19,689 bases of DNA from UA16 sp042095135 (GCA_042095135.1 JBELBV010000042.1:1-19689), one strand, 5' to 3'. Shown: positions 1 through 8,754, numbered from the stretch's first letter. Notes: generated by a model from the letters alone, not told the origin. Made by a program: numbers and translations.

Positions 1-2
1 TA

Positions 3-686
3 GTGGAACCAGTCAACATTCACCTCGTCACCTGGGGGTTGAGCGGCATCCTGATTTTTGGCCACAGCGTGTGGTTGCGCCACCCGCAATCGCTCGAACG
101 GATATTGCCCACGGTCGCCCGCATCTTCATCCCGCTTTTTGTGGTGCTCGAATTCGGCTTCCTGCTCGCTTACCTGTCGATGGGCTTTGACACGCTGAGT
201 TCCGACCGTGACGAACTGCTCGTTTTCAATTTCCTGCTGATCGCCGTTATCGGTCTTGTGATGCTGCATTCAGCGTATGACGAAGGCGCGCACCGGGTGA
301 CGCGACTGCTCGTGGTGGCCTTAGTGGCCATGGGGGTCGTAGCGGATGCCATCGGCATTGCGGCCATCCTCGACCGCCTCATGGAATACGGCGCCACACC
401 GAATCGTTTGGCGGTACTGGGCGGCAACCTCGTGTTCTTGGGCACACTGAGCTCGTTGCTCTACCGGTGGTTCGCCGGGCGCGAAGGAACAGAGACGCCG
501 GAACGCATCACGCGCAACGTCATGAACAAAGCATTGGTCGTTTTCATGGGGTGGACGGCGACGGTACTGCTGGTGTTTCCGCTGGTGTTTGGTGCGGGCC
601 TCGACGCCGCGGATGGCGATCGGTTCAAGCAAGCATGGGAAGAGGCGGTCGTCGAACCGGCACAAGAGGCAGAAAGTGCACCCTGA
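3..686 (+). CDS. Multipass membrane protein of unknown function (5' end possibly cut by window edge)
   Basis: The frame opens with GTG at the window edge and encodes 227 residues. Five strongly hydrophobic stretches lie near residues 39-60, 74-92, 99-124, 137-156 and 175-199, with a weaker one at 9-24, so five or six inner-membrane helices are expected. The C-terminal tail after about residue 203 is acidic and probably soluble. I see no catalytic or binding motif and do not recognise the family. Because only two bases precede the GTG, the true start may lie outside the window. The next gene begins 64 bases downstream on the same strand, and I see no terminator between them. That the frame is real is fairly secure from length and hydrophobic pattern; its function is unknown. 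Confidence 0.75.
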   Translation: MEPVNIHLVTWGLSGILIFGHSVWLRHPQSLERILPTVARIFIPLFVVLEFGFLLAYLSMGFDTLSSDRDELLVFNFLLIAVIGLVMLHSAYDEGAHRVTRLLVVALVAMGVVADAIGIAAILDRLMEYGATPNRLAVLGGNLVFLGTLSSLLYRWFAGREGTETPERITRNVMNKALVVFMGWTATVLLVFPLVFGAGLDAADGDRFKQAWEEAVVEPAQEAESAP

Positions 687-750
687 ACGCAACGCATGGG
701 CACCATTTCGGGTCTAGTTGATGTAAATTGTTCAACACTAAATCGAACGA

Positions 751-1602
751 ATGATGAAAATGGTTCCTGCCACCATGCGCACCAGCGCGTTGGCCACTCT
801 GGCCGCTGCTGCTTTTGCCCTCACCTTGATGTCCCACCACAACGGCGTGGCGGAACAACAAAACAAGGACCGCACCGGGGCTCCCGGCAGCCAACAGGTG
901 TGCACGGCATGCCATTCCAGTGGTTCGTATACGGTCACGCCTTCCATCGCGGTGTACACGACTCCGGGAGCCGACACCCCAGTCCAAACCTTCATACCGA
1001 ACACTGAATACTACGTCGAGTTCACGGTGGGGGCCACCGGCGCACCCGCCGGCTACGGTTTCCAAGCCACCGCCGTTTTTGCCAACGGCAGCAACGCCGG
1101 GACGTTCGTCGGCTGCACAGGTAACGCCCAACTCGAAGACGTCAACGGCCGCCACATCGTCGAGCAAAACGACCTCAGCCCGAGCAACACCTTCGGCCTG
1201 TATTGGGGCGCCCCGGATGGGGGAGAAGGCCCGGTGACGTTCTATGCCAGTATGCTCGCGGCCAATGGCGCTTATGGGAACAGCGGCGATTCGTACGGCG
1301 GGACAAACCTCACCTTGGACGAAGCAGTGACCAGCATCGAATGCCCGGATTGCTTAGATGCGTCCGATCCCGTGCGCATCTGGGCGACGGAATACGAATT
1401 GAACGTGGAAAACGCCACGGATTTGATGCTCGATGCTTTCGCAGTAGACGGTCGCTGGTTGCGGTCGCTCAACTTGCCTGCCGGACGCCACACGCTAAGC
1501 ACGGCCGATTGGGGCGTGCGCGGATTGGTGATTGCCCAATTTTCGGGCGCCGACGTGGATGGAAAACCGGTGCTGCGTACCCAACGTTTCTGGGCCCACT
1601 GA
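751..1602 (+). CDS. Choice-of-anchor V domain secreted protein with CxxCH heme-type motif
   Basis: This 283-residue protein has a hydrophobic signal segment (about residues 11-27). The pattern DRTGAPGS (40-47) followed by CTACH at residues 51-55 is typical of the choice-of-anchor V family, whose core resembles an extracellular beta-sandwich. CxxCH is the covalent heme c attachment signature, so heme binding is possible but not shown. The sandwich covers roughly 60-200. After a CPDC motif the last 75 residues look like a T9SS C-terminal sorting domain (beta-strand pattern, 'AFAVDGRWLRSLNLPAGRHTL'-like core), but the usual YPNP motif is missing. The start may be the first ATG, the adjacent ATG at 754, or ATG 775, which still leaves a signal peptide. 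The stop lies 12 bases before the next gene, so the two are probably co-transcribed. The family assignment is fairly confident; heme binding and sorting are inferred. Confidence 0.8.
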   Translation: MMKMVPATMRTSALATLAAAAFALTLMSHHNGVAEQQNKDRTGAPGSQQVCTACHSSGSYTVTPSIAVYTTPGADTPVQTFIPNTEYYVEFTVGATGAPAGYGFQATAVFANGSNAGTFVGCTGNAQLEDVNGRHIVEQNDLSPSNTFGLYWGAPDGGEGPVTFYASMLAANGAYGNSGDSYGGTNLTLDEAVTSIECPDCLDASDPVRIWATEYELNVENATDLMLDAFAVDGRWLRSLNLPAGRHTLSTADWGVRGLVIAQFSGADVDGKPVLRTQRFWAH

Positions 1603-1614
1603 CGATCGTACTGC

Positions 1615-4600
1615 ATGAAAACACGGCGCTTTGTCTTCTGGCTAGTGTGTGCAGGGATTACCGTTTCTGCCCAAGGCCAAGTGGTCATCAACGAATTGGT
1701 GGCGTCCAATTCCATGCTGGTGGATGATCCGGATTTCGACAGCTCCAGCGATGTAGTGGAGTTGTTCAATGCCGGAGCGAGCGACACCGATCTGAGCGGA
1801 TGGCATTTGACAGATAACTTCAACGACACCGCCAAGTGGACGTTCCCGGAGGGCGTGATGATTGGAGCAGGGGAATTCTTGTTGGTCTGGTGCGACGGCG
1901 AAAACGCAGAAGCCAGCCAACTCCACAGCTCGTTTAAATTGAGTAGCATCGGGGAGGAATTGGCTGTTTACGATGCCGATGGCCAGTGGGTCGACGGGGT
2001 GGTCTTTCCCACCCAGTCATCGGACATCAGTTACGGGCGCACCACCGACGCAGCGACGGAATGGGGCTGGTTCGATGCGCCGACCATCGGGAGCAGCAAC
2101 AACGCCGCAATTGCCTTCGAAGGCATTACGCACAGCATACCGTATTTCACGGCGGAAGGCGGGTTCTACAGCGAGGCACAAGCGGTGGAGTTGTCGTCGC
2201 TTGCGGGCGAAATTCGCTTCACCACCGACGGCCGGGAACCCACCCTCGAGGATGAACTCTACACCGATCCCTTGGTAGTTGGTGCGTCGACCTTTTTGCG
2301 TGCTCGGGTGTTCGAAGCTGATCGTATCCCCGGACCCGTGGTGACGCACAGTTACTTTTTCGATTCCACGCTGACGGGTCGGCCGCTTCCCGTGTTCTCT
2401 TTGGTGACCGACCCCGATTACTTCTGGGACGCCGACACGGGCATATACGTCCAGGACTTCAAGCCGGATTGGGAGTGGCCGGTGAACGTGGAGTTTTTTG
2501 AAAACGACGGCAACAACGAGGCGGTGTTCAACGAGCGCGCTGGCGTCAAGATCAACGGCCAAAACAGCTGGATGCTGCCGCAAAAAATGCTCGGCATCTA
2601 CTTCCGAGGCGGCTACGGCAGCGGGAGCCTGGACTACCCGTTGTTCCACGACCGGGACCGCTCCAAATTTGACAACTTCGTGCTGCGGGCCAGCGGCTCC
2701 GACTGGGCGTACACGCTCATGCGCGACGGTCTAAGCCAGCACTTGCCGCAAGAAAACGTGCACGTCGATCACCAAGGGTTTCGGCCAAGCATTGTATTCG
2801 TCAACGGCGAGTACATGGGCATCCACAACATCCGCTCCCGGGTAGACGAGGAGTTCGTGGAAGAAAACCATGGCGTTGCAGGGGGGGTGTTCGACCTCAT
2901 CACCGATGACGGCATTGTCGAAGAAGGCAACGACTCCGCCTACTGGGTCATGGACGGATTGTTCAATGAAGACCTGAGCGTGCAGGCCAACTTTGATGCC
3001 GTGGCGGTCGAGGTCGATATGCAGGATTTTGCCGACTACTGGTCGACGGAAATCTGGGCGAGCAACAGCAGCTGGGGCCACAACGTGGTCCTGTGGAAAC
3101 CGCAAACGGACGGCCAGTGGCGGTATGTGTTCACCGACCTCGACCGGGGCTTCAGCGGTTCCACCAACGACGACATCGACGGTTTCACCCAACCCCAAAA
3201 CAACAACTACGACTACGCCCGCACATGGATCCGGCATGCGCTAGAGAACGAACCATACGCCCAACAATTCGCCACGCGTTTCACCGATCACCTGCACACT
3301 TCATTCCATCCGGCACAGGTAACCAGCCTGATCGACGAATGGGCAGACTACATCGCTCCCGAGGTGCCTTACCACGTGGAGCGTTGGACGGGTACCACGT
3401 CATCGTACGGCGACGGCATCGAGACGGTTGAATTTTGGGAGGAAGAGATCGAGGACCTGCGCACGTTTGCCAGTGAACGGTCGCCGTTCATGCTGGAAGA
3501 TTTGGCTTCGGAGTTTGGGCTCGACCCGGCCGTGCAGCTCTTCACGAGCAACACGCCGTTGGACGCGGGTCGGGTGCGCTTGAACGATTTTCTCATCCCT
3601 GGCAGCCCTTGGAGTGGACCGTATTTCCCGGACATGGCATTTGAGTTGACGGCAGAGGCCAAACCCGGTCACGAATTCATCGGTTGGTCGCAAGTGGCCT
3701 CTGTGGAATGGGTCCAGGAAGGATCGAGTTGGAACTACAACGACTCGGGCGAAGACCTCGGCACGGCCTGGCGCATGCCGGATTACGAGGACTCGGGATG
3801 GGCCGAGGGCGATGCCGAATTGGGCTACGGCGATGGCGATGAGACGACCGTCGTCTCCTACGGCGGCGATCCGGACAACAAGCACACGACCACCTATTTC
3901 CGGCACGCCTTCAACCCCGGCTTCAGCGAGGCCACGTCGACCACGGGCTTCTTCCAATTGCGTCGAGACGATGGAGCCGTGGTGTACTTGAACGGAGAGG
4001 AGGTGTTCCGCAGCAACATGCCCGACGGCGACATTGCCTTCGACACCTTCTCCGTGGATTTTGCCGGAGGCGATGCCGAAAGCAACTGGAACGAGTACAC
4101 GGTTGCCATCGACCTGCAACCCGGCACCAACGTGCTGGCCGTCGAAATTCACCAGTATTCCTTGACCAGTTCGGACATCAGTTTTGACCTGACGCTCTCC
4201 GCGAATTCACCATTGGAGCAAATTCTCTCCATGGAGAATCCACTGCCGGTTGTGCTGACAGGTGATGCCGGCTACGTAGCGCGCTACCAAGCGACCGGTG
4301 AGTGCATCCTGCCCGAGACCATCGCGGCGGACCTCACGCTCACCGCAGGTTGTTCGCCTTACCTCGCGACCGGCACCAGCACGGTGATGCCTGACGTAAC
4401 GCTCACCATAGAACCCGGCGTTGAAATCTGGTTTCCTGCGGATGCCCAACTGCGGGTGCAAGGATCACTGGTTGCAGAAGGAACAGCAGAAGCACCGCTG
4501 GCTTTCCGCCTCAACCCGGCGTACGATGCGCCGTGGGGCAACATCCACTTCGACCAAACCACTGCCCCAAGCTTGATCCGTCACGCCGTGGTGGAGCATG

Positions 4601-6269
4601 CATCGGATGGCCTACACCCCATCCACGACCGGGCGGCGGTGGTGGCTTGGTTCTCGGATGTGACGCTGGACCACGTCGAATTGCTGACCAACCACAGCAA
4701 CCCCGTCTACGCAGAGCACAGCCAAGTCGCGCTCATGAATTGCACCCTGCACTCGGACATCACGGGCGACCTCATCAACGTGCGCCACGGTTCGGGCCTC
4801 ATCGACGGCTGCACCTTCATCGGCAACGACCAACCCGACACGGACGCCATCGATTACGATGTGGTGGACAACGGCGTCGTGCGCAATTCCACCATCCATT
4901 CCTTTTATGGATTCAACAGCGACGGCATCGACTTGGGCGAAGGCTCGTTCAATACCCTCATTCAATCGTGCCTCATTCACCACTGCACGGACAAGGGCAT
5001 CAGCATCGGCCAAGCTTCTACCGCGATCATCCAAGACATGACGATTGGGCACTGTGCCTTGGGTGTGGCGATGAAAGACCAAGGCGCTGCGGAGATTGAC
5101 CACACGACCTTTTACGCGAACCAGTATGGCGTGAGTGTGTACGAGAAAAACCCCGGCATGGGCGGCGGCGACGCGGTCGTCACCAACACCATTTTCTCCA
5201 ACAGTAGCCATTCGCCGGTCTTCGTTGATTCGCTTTCCTCGGCGCTNNNNNNNNNNNNNNNNNNNNNNNNNNNNNNNNNNNNNNNNNNNNNNNNNNNNNN
5301 NNNNNNNNNNNNNNNNNNNNNNNNNNNNNNNNNNNNNNNNNNNNNNTTTTCTCCAACAGTAGCCATTCGCCGGTCTTCGTTGATTCGCTTTCCTCGGCGC
5401 TGGTCGCTTATGCGATCTACGATTCGGATACGTTGGCTTATGAGGCGGTTTTGGAGGCGAATCCATTGTTTGTCGATCCGGACGGGTACAACTTCACCTT
5501 GCAGGACGGTTCGCCTGCGGCAGACGCTGGACCAGTTGGTGCGGACTACGGGGCGTCGACGCTGTGGTTGGATGTGCCTCGTGACCTGGCCATCGTCGAG
5601 TTTGGGTACGCCGGATTGGTCGACCCCAACCGCGAATGGCTCGTCCTGCGCAACGACAGCGACGCGCCCATCGATTTGCTCGGTTACAGCTTGAGCGATG
5701 CGGTGACGTGGACCCAGTCGTTCCCGCTGGTCCTCGGACCGGGCGAGCAAGTATGGGTGGTCCGCGATGCCTCGTTCTTCAGTAACGTCCCTGACGCCGT
5801 GGTGGAGTGGGAGAGTGGCCAACTCGCCAACGAAGGTGAACGCATCCTCTTGCACAACAGCGCGGGCATGGTGGTGGACTTTGTGCAGTACGAGCCGGTG
5901 GCGCCGTGGCCGGTTCCGGTGGCCGAACAGGAAGCATTGGTGCGGGTGTCAGCCGGTCTGGACAACCACTTTGCGTCGAGTTGGCAACTCGAGACACTGA
6001 TTCAGACGCCGGAGGTGATGAATGGAAAAGGCGATTTATTCGTTTATCCAAACCCGGTCTCAGACCAATTGACCTTGAGTGGAATTGAAGCGGATGATGT
6101 CGGTGAAGCTGCCGTGCTTTGGGGGATGTCCGGGCGAATGGTTATAGAAGTGGCCGTATCGCCAGCTAATGCGATGCAAGGGTTTGTGACGTTGGATATG
6201 CAAGGGCTTGCTCCAGGCTTGTATGTATTGAAGGTCTGTGAACGCAGCGTGCGTTTCGTTGTTCAATAG
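1615..6269 (+). CDS. Giant T9SS cargo: lamin-tail, CotH kinase, beta-helix, lamin-tail, sorting domain (interrupted by assembly gap)
   Basis: The frame runs from ATG 1615 into a 100-N gap at 5247 and resumes in another frame to TAG 6269. Removing the Ns and one copy of the 55-bp flanking duplication gives one 1499-residue protein. Domains in order: signal peptide (1-22); lamin-tail domain (about 23-140); chitobiase-C-terminal/Fn3-associated domain (175-250); CotH kinase-like domain (about 255-620), with the GVKINGQNS...PQKMLGIYF region and the DLDRGF metal-binding motif at 508-513; an InlB-B-like segment (640-695); a jelly-roll-like domain with RRDDGAVVYLNGEEVF (783-798); a right-handed parallel beta-helix (about 900-1230); a second lamin-tail domain (about 1260-1375); and a type A T9SS sorting domain with FVYPNP in the last 75 residues. 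CotH proteins are atypical secreted kinases; the protein target here is unknown. It is probably surface-anchored. Confidence 0.9.
5192..5401 (+). repeat. Exact 55-bp duplication flanking an N gap
   Basis: Bases 5192-5246 and 5347-5401 are identical over 55 bases (both begin TTTTCTCCAACAG and end CCTCGGCGCT), separated only by the N run. The two copies abut the gap exactly, one ending at its left border and the other starting at its right border. This is the pattern left when two contigs that overlap by one assembly k-mer are scaffolded without merging. A genuine tandem duplication is possible but less likely. Confidence 0.95.
5247..5346. other. Run of 100 N (assembly gap)
   Basis: Exactly 100 undetermined bases lie inside the beta-helix region of the CotH gene. 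A round 100 is the conventional placeholder for a gap of unknown size. The identical flanks imply that the real gap is negative in length, i.e. the contigs overlap. Confidence 0.99.
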
Positions 6270-6272
6270 GGG

Positions 6273-6749
6273 ATGGTTGCCTCGATATCCACCGCCTGGA
6301 ATTTCACGGCCCCAGTCAAACGCTTCTCCATCGAAGGGGGAATGCACTACCTCGAGTTGCCCAATGCGGCAGCTGAGGAAATGCGCTCCACCGGTCACAA
6401 GCGCTGGGTCTGTACCATCCAGGATGCCCTCACATGGCACTGTGGCCTGCTTCCCACCGGAGAAGGAACATGGTTCGTCGTGCTAAGCAAAGCCAAAATG
6501 GAGGCTGTCGAAGCTTATGTGGGCGACTGGCTCAACGTCGATATGGTTCCGGACACCAGTAAATATGGCATGCCGCTGCCGGAAGACCTCGAGGACATCC
6601 TCGCGGACGATCCAGAGTTTGAACGGCGGTTTGATGCCATGCTGCCCGGCAAACGCCGCAACGCCATTCACCAGATTGCGAGCGCCAAAACGTCCGAGAC
6701 GGCGGCCAAGCGCATCATCAAGTTGATGCAGCAATTGGGTTTGGATTGA
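6273..6749 (+). CDS. DUF1905 / YdeI-OmpD-associated family protein
   Basis: This 158-residue soluble protein has no signal peptide. The N-terminal half matches DUF1905: a short beta-rich start, then GHKRWVCTI (residues 41-49) and a second strand pair near 57-70. The C-terminal half matches the YdeI/OmpD-associated helical domain, with the PLPEDLEDIL segment (101-110) and a helix pair with PGKRRNAIHQI and KTSETAAKRI around 125-148. The family is widespread and its biochemical role is not established; names such as 'bacteriocin protection' are historical. The ATG follows the CotH stop by three bases, so translation is probably coupled or at least co-transcribed, though no functional link is apparent. 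The frame ends just before a promoter-like sequence for the next gene. Confidence 0.82.
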   Translation: MVASISTAWNFTAPVKRFSIEGGMHYLELPNAAAEEMRSTGHKRWVCTIQDALTWHCGLLPTGEGTWFVVLSKAKMEAVEAYVGDWLNVDMVPDTSKYGMPLPEDLEDILADDPEFERRFDAMLPGKRRNAIHQIASAKTSETAAKRIIKLMQQLGLD

Positions 6750-6766
6750 CTTAATAGGTATCTTTG
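6735..6766 (+). promoter_or_regulatory. Bacteroidota-type promoter candidate for the FISUMP lipoprotein gene
   Basis: TATCTTTG at 6759-6766 matches the Bacteroidota -7 consensus TAnnTTTG at every fixed position. A TTG at 6735-6737 lies 21 bases upstream, within the spacing known for the -33 element. The ATG at 6806 would then have a leader of about 33 bases. The upstream element overlaps the 3' end of the preceding gene. This is an inference from pattern alone. Confidence 0.5.
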
Positions 6767-6805
6767 GTGATGAAAATCACAATTAAACCTTGAACTAACC
6801 CTTCA

Positions 6806-7654
6806 ATGAAACAATTACATCCCCTTGCATTCGGATTGACACTGGTTCTCTTGGTGTTCTCCGGATGCGCAAAACAAGAAGGTTGCACCTACCCTGAAGC
6901 GTGCAACTACGATGCCGATGCGGTCGTGGACAATGGATCGTGCGACTTCGCCACCTGCGCCGGGTGCACCGACATGGATGCGCTCAACTACGATTCTTCT
7001 GCGACGGTGGACGACGGCAGCTGCGTTTACGACCCTGTGCCGAGCACAGCAGAATGTGTGACCAGTGTGGAGTTCGATAGCTACACCTATCCGGTGGTAG
7101 CGGTGGGTCCCCAGTGCTGGTTTGCGGAAAACCTGCGCACCACAGTTTTTCAAGACGGAACGGCCATTGCTGAGGATTCGGCTGCGAATTTCCCCAACTT
7201 GGATTCCCCAGCGCGCACGACCTACAGCACTTCGTCGTCCATCATCAACACGCACGGATTCTTGTACAATGGAATAGCTGCAGCCACAGCGGCGAATGGC
7301 GGGATTTGTCCGACGGGATGGCACGTGCCGACCGAGTTGGATTGGATGGAAATGGAATCGTACCTCGTAATTGCTGGTCACGGCAAGCGCATGGGAGAGG
7401 TGCTGAAAAAATCCAGCAGCTGGGCCCAGGGCGGCAGCGGTTCAGATGTCTATGGATGGAACGGTACTGGCGGCGGCCATGCTTGGCCAGACGGCGGAAC
7501 ATACAGCTTGAATTGGTACGGCACCTATTGGAGCTCGACCACGACCAACGACGGGGACATCATGCATCGGACCCTGAGCTCCGGCTCAAATCAGTTGCAG
7601 CGAGGCGAATACTGGGACGTGATCGGCAGCAGCGTTCGCTGCATCGCCGACTGA
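6806..7654 (+). CDS. FISUMP-domain lipoprotein
   Basis: This 282-residue protein has a lipoprotein signal ending VFSG-C21. Two cysteine-rich modules of the type C(T/D)xxxAxNYxxxAxxxxGSC follow at about 27-46 and 54-73; such modules are common in surface proteins of marine Flavobacteriales. From about residue 95 it matches the Fibrobacter succinogenes major paralogous (FISUMP) domain: VGPQCWFAENLRT (100-112), ICPTGWHVPTELDWMEME (167-184), a YWSSTT strand (241-246) and the terminal SSVRCIAD. FISUMP proteins are extracellular or outer-membrane proteins resembling C-type-lectin/formylglycine-enzyme-like folds, with no settled activity. It is probably monocistronic, with a promoter-like sequence at 6735-6766 and an intrinsic terminator 30 bases after the stop. 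Confidence 0.9.
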   Translation: MKQLHPLAFGLTLVLLVFSGCAKQEGCTYPEACNYDADAVVDNGSCDFATCAGCTDMDALNYDSSATVDDGSCVYDPVPSTAECVTSVEFDSYTYPVVAVGPQCWFAENLRTTVFQDGTAIAEDSAANFPNLDSPARTTYSTSSSIINTHGFLYNGIAAATAANGGICPTGWHVPTELDWMEMESYLVIAGHGKRMGEVLKKSSSWAQGGSGSDVYGWNGTGGGHAWPDGGTYSLNWYGTYWSSTTTNDGDIMHRTLSSGSNQLQRGEYWDVIGSSVRCIAD

Positions 7655-7683
7655 TCGAAGCCAGCGGCTTCAACAAACGGAAC

Positions 7684-7711
7684 AGGGCTGCCTCACGGGG
7701 TGGCCCTTTTT
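7684..7711 (+). terminator. Intrinsic terminator after the FISUMP gene
   Basis: AGGGC at 7684-7688 pairs with GCCCT at 7703-7707, and the stem extends inward by two wobble and two C-G pairs around a short loop. Five T follow (7707-7711). It sits 30 bases after the FISUMP stop, the expected place. Confidence 0.8.
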
Positions 7712-7855
7712 CATAGGCTCTGAGCGACCAACCAGTCCAATCCGACTTCGAGCCCGTGGCGGTAATCCGCTCTCAGGTCATCGCGTTTCCGACTTGTTAC
7801 TCCTTCTTTCGGCTTATGCTTCAACGTGCGAATAAGCTTCTTTCCAGAAATCGAA

Positions 7856-7883
7856 AAGGCTCGCTTCGGCGGGCCTTTTTTTT
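7856..7883 (+). terminator. Strong intrinsic terminator with TTCG tetraloop
   Basis: A nine-pair stem (7856-7864 with 7869-7877, one T-G wobble) closes the very stable TTCG loop and is followed by T8 (7876-7883). The A-rich left flank gives it weaker terminator character on the minus strand too. It lies 73 bases before the hydrolase start with no identified gene immediately upstream on the plus strand. Confidence 0.82.
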
Positions 7884-7956
7884 GCTTTTACTTGGCAGCC
7901 GCGCGCGTTCGAAAGCAACTTCTGCGAATCCGCCCAGAAATCACGAAATTTCCCGC

Positions 7957-8754
7957 ATGATCCGAATCCCCATTCTGCTCAGCTGCGTTGCACTTTGCTT
8001 CAGCTGTTCAACACCGACCGCTCCGGTAGCCAAACCTGCTGATGCAGACACCCTGCATGTGGTGGCGTCTCGTCTCTTTGAAAGCCGTACCTACGAAGAT
8101 TTCCTCGAACCGTTGGCCCGACCGGCGGTCATCCAATGGCACAACGCTTCTGAACTCTCGGATTCTTCGCTCCAGGTTGTGCTTGGCATCGCCGATGGCA
8201 TCCTCATGACGGGTGGGGCGGATATCCACCCCGGACGGTACGGCCTCACCGCCGACACCGCCCGTTGCGGCGCCATCGATGTGGAGCGCGACCGCATCGA
8301 AAGCGTATTGCTAGCGGCCGTCGATTCGCTGCATTTGCCGTGCCTAGGCATTTGCCGGGGCCTGCAATTCATGAACATCCACAACGGCGGAACGTTGCAC
8401 GCGCACTTGCCCGATGTACTCGGAACCGATGCGCACCGCGGCGGGGTCGAAGGCGATTCACGGGATACGTTGCATGCCATCCAAGGGCGCGCTGAATTTT
8501 TAGGGGCACCCGATCCTGCTGTGTCGGCGGTGGTCTCACACCACCACCAAGGCATCGACCGGATGGGGGACGGGCTGGAGGCCTGGGCCCATGCTCCGGA
8601 CGGGTTGGTTGAAGGTATCCGCCGAACCGACACTGTGGCCTTCCCTTGCTACGTGGGCGTCCAATGGCACCCCGAACGGTCACCGGCAGGGCAGGCATTA
8701 GTCGAGCCGGTGGGGGCGTACTTCATCGGTGCCATGCGTGGGGGGGTGCGCTAG
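7957..8754 (+). CDS. Lipoprotein class I glutamine-amidotransferase-like hydrolase (peptidase C26 family)
   Basis: This is a 265-residue gamma-glutamyl-gamma-aminobutyrate hydrolase-like (peptidase C26) protein. The fold is shown by GGADIHP (86-92), the nucleophile elbow LGICRGLQ with Cys133, the substrate-side SHHHQGID (194-201), and GVQWHPE with His238 and Glu240, completing a Cys-His-Glu triad. Relatives such as PuuD cleave gamma-glutamyl amide bonds in the cytoplasm. Here the chosen ATG gives MIRIPILLSCVALCFSC, a lipoprotein-like signal with Cys17, so the enzyme is probably periplasmic or membrane-anchored. The frame stays open back to 7756, but that extension is basic, crosses a terminator hairpin and would bury the signal peptide, so I reject it. 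A shared terminator follows at 8780-8815. The family is sure; the substrate is unknown. Confidence 0.9.
   Translation: MIRIPILLSCVALCFSCSTPTAPVAKPADADTLHVVASRLFESRTYEDFLEPLARPAVIQWHNASELSDSSLQVVLGIADGILMTGGADIHPGRYGLTADTARCGAIDVERDRIESVLLAAVDSLHLPCLGICRGLQFMNIHNGGTLHAHLPDVLGTDAHRGGVEGDSRDTLHAIQGRAEFLGAPDPAVSAVVSHHHQGIDRMGDGLEAWAHAPDGLVEGIRRTDTVAFPCYVGVQWHPERSPAGQALVEPVGAYFIGAMRGGVR

Larger units (their letters stand above)
7655..7956. other. 302-base non-coding stretch with two intrinsic terminators and a startless minus-strand frame
   Basis: Between the FISUMP stop and the chosen start of the hydrolase lie two intrinsic terminators (7684-7711 and 7856-7883). On the minus strand a frame is open from just upstream of 7883 to a TGA at 7711-7713. 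It could encode a peptide ending in LEVGLDWLVAQSL, but it has no ATG; the first usable alternative is TTG at 7824. It may be a gene remnant or chance. I see no promoter or RNA fold that I can name. Confidence 0.55.

Noticed and set aside
5402..5694. Arginine-rich continuation of the CotH frame after the gap (to 5694)
   Set aside because: It is an out-of-frame reading caused by the arbitrary 100-N length plus duplicated flank; the true continuation is in the frame ending at 6269.
7756..7956. N-terminal extension of the hydrolase frame to ATG 7756
   Set aside because: The added 67 residues pass through a strong terminator hairpin (its T tract becomes FFLLLL), are basic and unlike the family, and would bury a good lipoprotein signal starting at 7957.
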